Origin: Fermentibacter danicus
GTDB lineage: Bacteria; Fermentibacterota; Fermentibacteria; Fermentibacterales; Fermentibacteraceae
Reading direction: 5' to 3'
DNA: 64,000 bases
NCBI GenBank assembly: GCA_001618615.1
Contig: LKHB01000226.1
Coordinates: 1-64,000 of the forward strand
Shown here: positions 59,681 through 64,000 of the stretch, in pieces
Layout of the letters: every line of letters starts with the position of its first letter
Position numbering within the stretch: position 1 is the stretch's first letter
Notes under the pieces: model-generated
Seen by the model: the letters and a program-made list of their open reading frames with translations, nothing else
The model's database searches: none
Told to the model about the DNA's origin: nothing
Translations under genes and position numbers: made by a program

Positions 59681-61241
59681 CGGCCACGCCTCCCCCGCCT
59701 CCCGGCATCCTCTCGGGTCTCACCCTCATGGCCCTCAGCCTCCCAAGGTCGTCCGTCATCAGATCCCTTATGTCGGCGAGTCCCATGGCGGTCATCGCCA
59801 TCCTGTCGAGCCCCAGCCCCCACGCGATCACGGGCACCTCGACCCCGAGGGGTTTCGTCACCTCGGGGCGGAACAGGCCCGCCCCCCCCATCTCCATCCA
59901 GCCTATGGACGGATGGCGGATGTGCATCTCGACGGAGGGCTCCGTGAAGGGGAAGTAGCCCGGATAGAGCTTGTGCTCCGTGGCTCCCGCTATCCTCTCG
60001 GCGAAGAGGCGGAGCAGGCCGACGAGATGCCTGAGGTTGATGTCCTCCCCCAGGACGATGCCCTCGACCTGGAAGAAGTCGGGCAGATGGGTGGCGTCGA
60101 CCTGGTCGTACCTGAAGCATCTGGCTATGGCGAAGTACTTGCCCGGGACGGAGGGGGAGGACGCCATCCACCTCGCGGAGAGGGCCGTCCCCTGGGATCT
60201 GAGTATGGGAAGACCGGCGCGCGACTCGTCATAGTCGTAGGACCACCCCCGGCTGCCCGTATCGCCTCCGTCCCTGTGGGCCGAGGCGACCTTCGCGAGG
60301 ATGTCCGCCGCGGGGGCGAACCGCCTGCCTCCGGTGTCGAGGAAGTAGGCGTCGTGGATGTCGCGGGCGGGGTGGAACTGGGGCATGAACAGGGCGTCGT
60401 TGTTCCAGAACTCGCTCTCGGCGATCGATCCCCTCATCTCGCTGAATCCGAGGGCGAGGAACTTCCTCCTGACGGAATCGAGGAAGACCCTGTAGGGATG
60501 CAGACGGCCGGAGTGGATCCTGGCGGCCGGTATGTCCATCTCGTAACGCCTGAACCTGAGGCCGCGCCAGGAGCCGTCCGCGAGCATCGCCGGCGTGAGC
60601 CGGCCGGCTATCCTTCCGGCCTTCGCCCGTTCCAGGGCCGATCTTCCGTTCTCGTTTATGGAGAGCTTCTGCCAGGTCGAGGTGGAGAGCAGGAACTCGG
60701 CCCTTCCCCTGCCGCGTTTCGGGCTCCTGTCGGAGACCATCGCCGCCACTTGGGGATCGAGGCTCTCGAGGACGACCGTCCCGCCCTGCGACAGCGGGGC
60801 GTACACCTGCTCCCACAGAAGGCCGAAGACCCCCCGTTCAGAGCCGGCGGATTCGAGCCTTCCGCCATCGCGCCTGACGAGGCCGCTCCTGGTCAGGGCG
60901 CCGAGGGCGCTTCCCCACCTGGCGGGATCGAACCTGCTGTCGGCCTGGATGGCGGCGAAGTCCCCGGTGCCTTCTTCCACCATATCCAGAAGCAGCAGCT
61001 CGGGCGTTCCGCCTGCGGCTGCGCACTCCTCGCCGAGCGGACCGAGCAGGACCCTGGTCTCCCCCGAGGCGCCGGCCTCGTCGACCAGCCCTCTGGAGAT
61101 GAGCCACTGGGCCGCCCGCCTGTAGGAGCCCTCCCCGCCTATCCCGCTCTTCTCGATAATCTCCTCGTCCCAGGCCTCGCCGACCCCGTCGAGGTAGGAG
61201 AGCAGCGTCAGCTCCAGCGGATGAAGATCCCTGTCCTCCAA
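59673..61241 (-). CDS. pheS: Phenylalanyl-tRNA synthetase alpha chain, archaeal/eukaryotic type
   Basis: 522 residues, longer than bacterial PheS (~340). The N-terminal ~230 residues are winged-helix-like (LTLLSYLDGVGEAWDEEIIE in part), as in archaeal and eukaryotic alpha chains, in place of the bacterial coiled coil. Catalytic core: HPARDIHDAYF, motif 2 CFRYDQVDATHLPDFFQVEG, and motif 3 AWGLGLDRMAM. It charges tRNA-Phe with PheT. The start is TTG at 61241 with GGGAGGA 7 bases before; an ATG at 61249 is out of frame. Confidence 0.9.
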   Translation of the reverse strand: MEDRDLHPLELTLLSYLDGVGEAWDEEIIEKSGIGGEGSYRRAAQWLISRGLVDEAGASGETRVLLGPLGEECAAAGGTPELLLLDMVEEGTGDFAAIQADSRFDPARWGSALGALTRSGLVRRDGGRLESAGSERGVFGLLWEQVYAPLSQGGTVVLESLDPQVAAMVSDRSPKRGRGRAEFLLSTSTWQKLSINENGRSALERAKAGRIAGRLTPAMLADGSWRGLRFRRYEMDIPAARIHSGRLHPYRVFLDSVRRKFLALGFSEMRGSIAESEFWNNDALFMPQFHPARDIHDAYFLDTGGRRFAPAADILAKVASAHRDGGDTGSRGWSYDYDESRAGLPILRSQGTALSARWMASSPSVPGKYFAIARCFRYDQVDATHLPDFFQVEGIVLGEDINLRHLVGLLRLFAERIAGATEHKLYPGYFPFTEPSVEMHIRHPSIGWMEMGGAGLFRPEVTKPLGVEVPVIAWGLGLDRMAMTAMGLADIRDLMTDDLGRLRAMRVRPERMPGGGGGVADA

Positions 61242-61245
61242 GCCG

Positions 61246-63582
61246 TCATCCTCCCGTCGTCCACAGGACCGTGTCCGGGTCGATGAATACGCCCTGTTCG
61301 GGCCTCGGCACACGGTTCTCGCCCTTCAGGACCGATCCGCAGTCGGGGCAGAGCGCCGTCCTGGGATCGATGGTAGCGTCACAGACCGGACAGACGAGCC
61401 GCAGCCTCGAATCGACATAGGCGGCCAGCTCGCCCGCGGTAATCCTGCCGTTCCCGTCAGCGTCGGCCTCGCCTGCTGATCCGTCCAGGAGGATCGGGGT
61501 GAGGATCCTCTCGCTGACGCTGAGATCCTCCCTGGCCGCCGTGAGCACGAGGACATTCGATCCTTCGCCGAAGTCGTTGACCAGCCCTCCGGAGTGGCAG
61601 GCGTCGACGAGCAGGACGACCGACGCCTCCCGGCCGGACAGGCGCCCGGAAAGCCAGTCGTCGTCGATGTCCTCATCGTAGAGGCAGAGAGTCTCGTTGG
61701 CCGAGTCCGGCTCCTCGGGTCCGCCCGATCCCGGGATGTCCTGGCTGCCGTGCCCGCTGAAGAACACGAAGAGCAGATCGCCCTCGCCGGCGGCGGACAG
61801 AACCCGGGTCACCGCGTTGCGGAAGGCGGCCGCGGTGGCCATGTCGTCGACCAGGAGGACGATGTGGTCCGGCGGGACGCCCTGGCTGTTGACGAGGAAC
61901 CGGTAGAAGTCCAGCGCATCCATGCTCGCCCGTTCGAGTACGTTGGCGGCGGATGGATAGCCGCTTATCCCGACCACTATGGCCCATGTCTCGCCCGGGC
62001 CGCCGGGAGCCGCGAGGGGCTCCCTCCCGATGCTTTCGGTGGAGAGCGTGAAGGATCCCCGGCCTCTGCGCTCGTAAGCATAGACTGTGACGGAATAGAG
62101 GGCGGCCTCCGGGCAGTAGAACGAGATTTCCTCGTCTCCCGCGGCATCGGCGGAGCTGATCCACCCCTGAGCCATCCTGTCGATGCCCGGGCCGGAGACG
62201 AAGAGGTCGAAGTCGGTCTCCCTGTCCGATCCGCGCAGCTTGATGCTCAGGACGGCATCGGCCTCGGACTGGACGAGGAACGTCGCTACGGGCGCCTCCG
62301 GGCTCAGCTCCCCGGTCGCCGTCCCGTCGAGGATCGTTGCCTTGGATGGAGATATGACGAGCCTGCAACCGGTCGGACCGACCGCTCCGGAGTAGCTCGG
62401 GCTGACCCATAGGGTGTCCCCGCCGGCGAGCCATACCGTGAGCCGTTCGTCGCCTCGCTCGGTCGTGAGGGAGATCCGGGGCGGACCCTCGCTTCGGAAG
62501 ACGGTGAAGTCGCCATCCCTGGTCTTCTCGAAAAGGGCGGATATCTCGAACATCCCGTCGCGGGGGGCGGTGAACCCGACAATCTGCGTCCTGCCGGACG
62601 ACACGGTCAGGGTGGTGTCGACCCTCTCCCCTGAGAAGGCCTCCAGATCCCCCTGCTCCCGCAGATCGAACCTTATCCTGCCGGAATCGCCCGGGTCGTA
62701 GGCTGTGACCTCCGCCAGGAAGCCTCCGCCGCCTGCCGGGAGGAGCAGCGCCTCCTGGCATGAATAGCTGGATGAGCCGGCCAGGTACACGCCTTCGGCG
62801 TCATAGATGGTCAGGTCGATGTCGCCGGATTCGGACGGGCTTCCGAGCGTCAGCAGCCTCCTCCGGTCGGACGGATCGATGCGGAACCGTGCTACGTAGT
62901 TGTTACCGTCCAGGGTTCCGGTTCTGGCTCCGGAGAGCGTGGGGAAATCACCTCGACGCGTGGCCGCGAGGGAGAAGGAACCGTCCCCCGCCTTGTTGTA
63001 CCTGGACACCACCACGATCAGCGTATCGGACGCCGTGGCGGAAACCAGCACGGACTCGTCGCCCCCTGTGCCGTAGCTTCCCGCCCAGAGGTCCGTTCCG
63101 TTCCCGTAGACCTCCAGATCCAGGTCGGTTGCGCTTCCTCCGACCAGTTCGAACAGCCACTCGCCCTCACGGGACGGGACGAACCGGAAGGCCTCGCTCA
63201 TCTCGCTGCGGGAGACGCTCCCGGTCTGTCCGAAGGCCGGATTCATGGGCAGCGGGGCCTTGTCGGAGACGGAGACGACGGCTTCGGTACCCGGCTCGCC
63301 CGCAACCTCGATGAAGAACCAGTAGTCGCCGAAGGCCGAGAGGGACAGGGCTCCCCTGTTGCCGGAGGCCAGCGTCCTGCCGTCCTCGTCGTAGGCCGTC
63401 AGACGCACGGAAGACGGTTCCGCCGTCACTCTGAGGAATACGTAGCTCTGTTCGAGGATCCTCACCCATCCGGATCCGTCCTCGAGAACCACCGGACGGC
63501 TCTCCCCCGAGAGCATCAGGGGCACATCGTCCGCAGGCGGGAGAACGCTGCCCAGGACGGCTGTCAGAATCAACGGGTTCAT
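61246..63582 (-). CDS. Secreted caspase-like protease (peptidase C14) with PPC-like repeats, EF-hand loop and zinc ribbon
   Basis: 778 residues from the ATG at 63582 (AGGAGG four bases before). A signal peptide is followed by about four to five beta-rich pre-peptidase (PPC-like) domains to ~residue 530 (repeated D-x-D-L-x-V/I-Y elements such as DLDLEVYG and DIDLTIYD). The caspase domain begins TWAIVVGISGYP; the catalytic dyad is His 611 (FFSGHGSQ) and Cys 662 (VDACHSGG). A canonical 12-residue EF-hand loop (707-718, DADGNGRITAGE) follows, then a zinc ribbon with CxxC pairs at 731/734 and 745/748. Probably a calcium-dependent extracellular or periplasmic protease of metacaspase type. It ends 5 bases before pheS. 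Confidence 0.85.
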   Translation of the reverse strand: MNPLILTAVLGSVLPPADDVPLMLSGESRPVVLEDGSGWVRILEQSYVFLRVTAEPSSVRLTAYDEDGRTLASGNRGALSLSAFGDYWFFIEVAGEPGTEAVVSVSDKAPLPMNPAFGQTGSVSRSEMSEAFRFVPSREGEWLFELVGGSATDLDLEVYGNGTDLWAGSYGTGGDESVLVSATASDTLIVVVSRYNKAGDGSFSLAATRRGDFPTLSGARTGTLDGNNYVARFRIDPSDRRRLLTLGSPSESGDIDLTIYDAEGVYLAGSSSYSCQEALLLPAGGGGFLAEVTAYDPGDSGRIRFDLREQGDLEAFSGERVDTTLTVSSGRTQIVGFTAPRDGMFEISALFEKTRDGDFTVFRSEGPPRISLTTERGDERLTVWLAGGDTLWVSPSYSGAVGPTGCRLVISPSKATILDGTATGELSPEAPVATFLVQSEADAVLSIKLRGSDRETDFDLFVSGPGIDRMAQGWISSADAAGDEEISFYCPEAALYSVTVYAYERRGRGSFTLSTESIGREPLAAPGGPGETWAIVVGISGYPSAANVLERASMDALDFYRFLVNSQGVPPDHIVLLVDDMATAAAFRNAVTRVLSAAGEGDLLFVFFSGHGSQDIPGSGGPEEPDSANETLCLYDEDIDDDWLSGRLSGREASVVLLVDACHSGGLVNDFGEGSNVLVLTAAREDLSVSERILTPILLDGSAGEADADGNGRITAGELAAYVDSRLRLVCPVCDATIDPRTALCPDCGSVLKGENRVPRPEQGVFIDPDTVLWTTGG

Positions 63583-63668
63583 CAGTCCTCCTGAAGCGGC
63601 GGAACGGATCAGTCGCACTCGCTGCGGTTGACGGAACTCCGTGGAATCAAAACGCTATTATGGCGAAT

Positions 63669-64000
63669 CTAGAGGACGGCGGCGAAGGGGTTGCTGCGCA
63701 TCTCCTCCCCTACGGTCGTATCCGGCCCGTGCCCGGGATGTACGACGGTGGAGGGAGGCAGGGCGAAGATCTTCCTCCTTATGGAATCGATCTCCGTCTC
63801 CATCGATGCCCCCCAGAGATCTCCGATGCCGGGCAGGCTCACGACGCCCACGGAACCTTTGAAGAGCGTGTCCCCCGAGAAGAGGTGCCCGGGAAACAGC
63901 AGGCCGACGCTTCCGGGGCTGTGTCCGGGAAGGTGGATCACGGTGCATTCGAGGCTGCCCGAACGGAGGGTCCCGCCATCGACGAGGTCGATGTCGAGGG
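63669..64000 (-). CDS. Metallo-beta-lactamase-fold hydrolase, C-terminal part (cut by window edge)
   Basis: About 110 residues are present; the N-terminal half with the main HxHxDH motif lies beyond 64000. The remaining part has the metal histidine in HLPGHSPGSVGLLF, the bridging Asp in HLFSGDTLFKGSVG, and the last metal His in VVHPGHGPDTTVGEE. This is the glyoxalase II-like branch. The substrate cannot be told. 86 bases separate it from the caspase gene. Confidence 0.9.
   Translation of the reverse strand, partial: LDIDLVDGGTLRSGSLECTVIHLPGHSPGSVGLLFPGHLFSGDTLFKGSVGVVSLPGIGDLWGASMETEIDSIRRKIFALPPSTVVHPGHGPDTTVGEEMRSNPFAAVL

Noticed and set aside
61246..63582. Caspase gene as part of a defence (CRISPR-caspase or gasdermin-type) island
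   Set aside because: The protein has a signal peptide and PPC-like domains, and its neighbours are housekeeping genes; no partner such as a gasdermin, TPR-CHAT or nucleotide cyclase is present.

Overview
The window is bacterial, GC-rich and very densely coded. Almost every gene lies on the minus strand, in long runs with 4-base start/stop overlaps and frequent GTG or TTG starts. The gene content suggests a diderm from an uncultivated lineage near the FCB group (Fermentibacterota, Eisenbacteria or Krumholzibacteriota-like). The reasons are a meso-diaminopimelate-type MurE, a secreted propeller protein with a type-IX-like C-terminal sorting domain, a DUF4837-like lipoprotein, a Wzc/SLBB capsule system, Rnf, SelA/SelB and an archaeal-type PheRS. 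The taxonomic placement is inference only.

Layout, right to left in the direction of minus-strand transcription. 64.0-56.0 kb: metallo-beta-lactamase-fold hydrolase (cut by the window edge), secreted caspase-like protease, archaeal-type pheS and pheT, uvrB. 56.0-55.3 kb: a small secreted protein with its own promoter and terminator. 55.2-43.3 kb: an IspH-UbiA fusion, purB, a GAF/degenerate-GGDEF protein, purL-purQ-double purS, a radical SAM/DUF2344 protein and rng. 43.3-37.5 kb: rplU with its own promoter, folD, a DUF948-like protein, a DUF4837-like lipoprotein, a TPR protein, aroQ, efp and a dolichol-phosphate-mannose-synthase-like glycosyltransferase. A PBP4-type carboxypeptidase (plus strand) meets this run head-on and shares an upstream region with a parvulin-like lipoprotein / zinc-ribbon membrane protein pair. 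33.4-28.4 kb: metallophosphoesterase, RlmI-like methyltransferase, YbhB, a class V aminotransferase and a SAM methyltransferase.

28.2-25.4 kb is the least dense stretch. It holds a decayed helix-turn-helix gene, a plus-strand secreted seven-repeat protein and three tRNA genes (Arg-TCT, Lys-CTT, His-GTG). Then come nrdR (minus), the complete rnfCDGEAB operon, selA, selB, ugd, an SLBB protein and a Wzc-like tyrosine kinase. 12.3-0 kb is the division and cell wall (dcw) cluster: mraZ, rsmH, ftsL, ftsI, murE, murF, mraY, murD, ftsW, murG, murC and the beginning of ftsQ. It starts at a near-consensus sigma-70 promoter that carries MraZ-type GTGGG boxes.

Three NN pairs (2664, 13923, 15817) fall where a conserved protein segment is missing or the reading frame changes. 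They read as collapsed assembly gaps, so ftsW, the Wzc kinase gene and ugd are incomplete in the assembly rather than mutated. I found no CRISPR array, phage, insertion sequence or defence island. The most unusual items are the IspH-UbiA fusion, the tandem PurS, the archaeal-type PheRS behind a secreted caspase, and the seven-repeat propeller with nearly identical DNA repeats.
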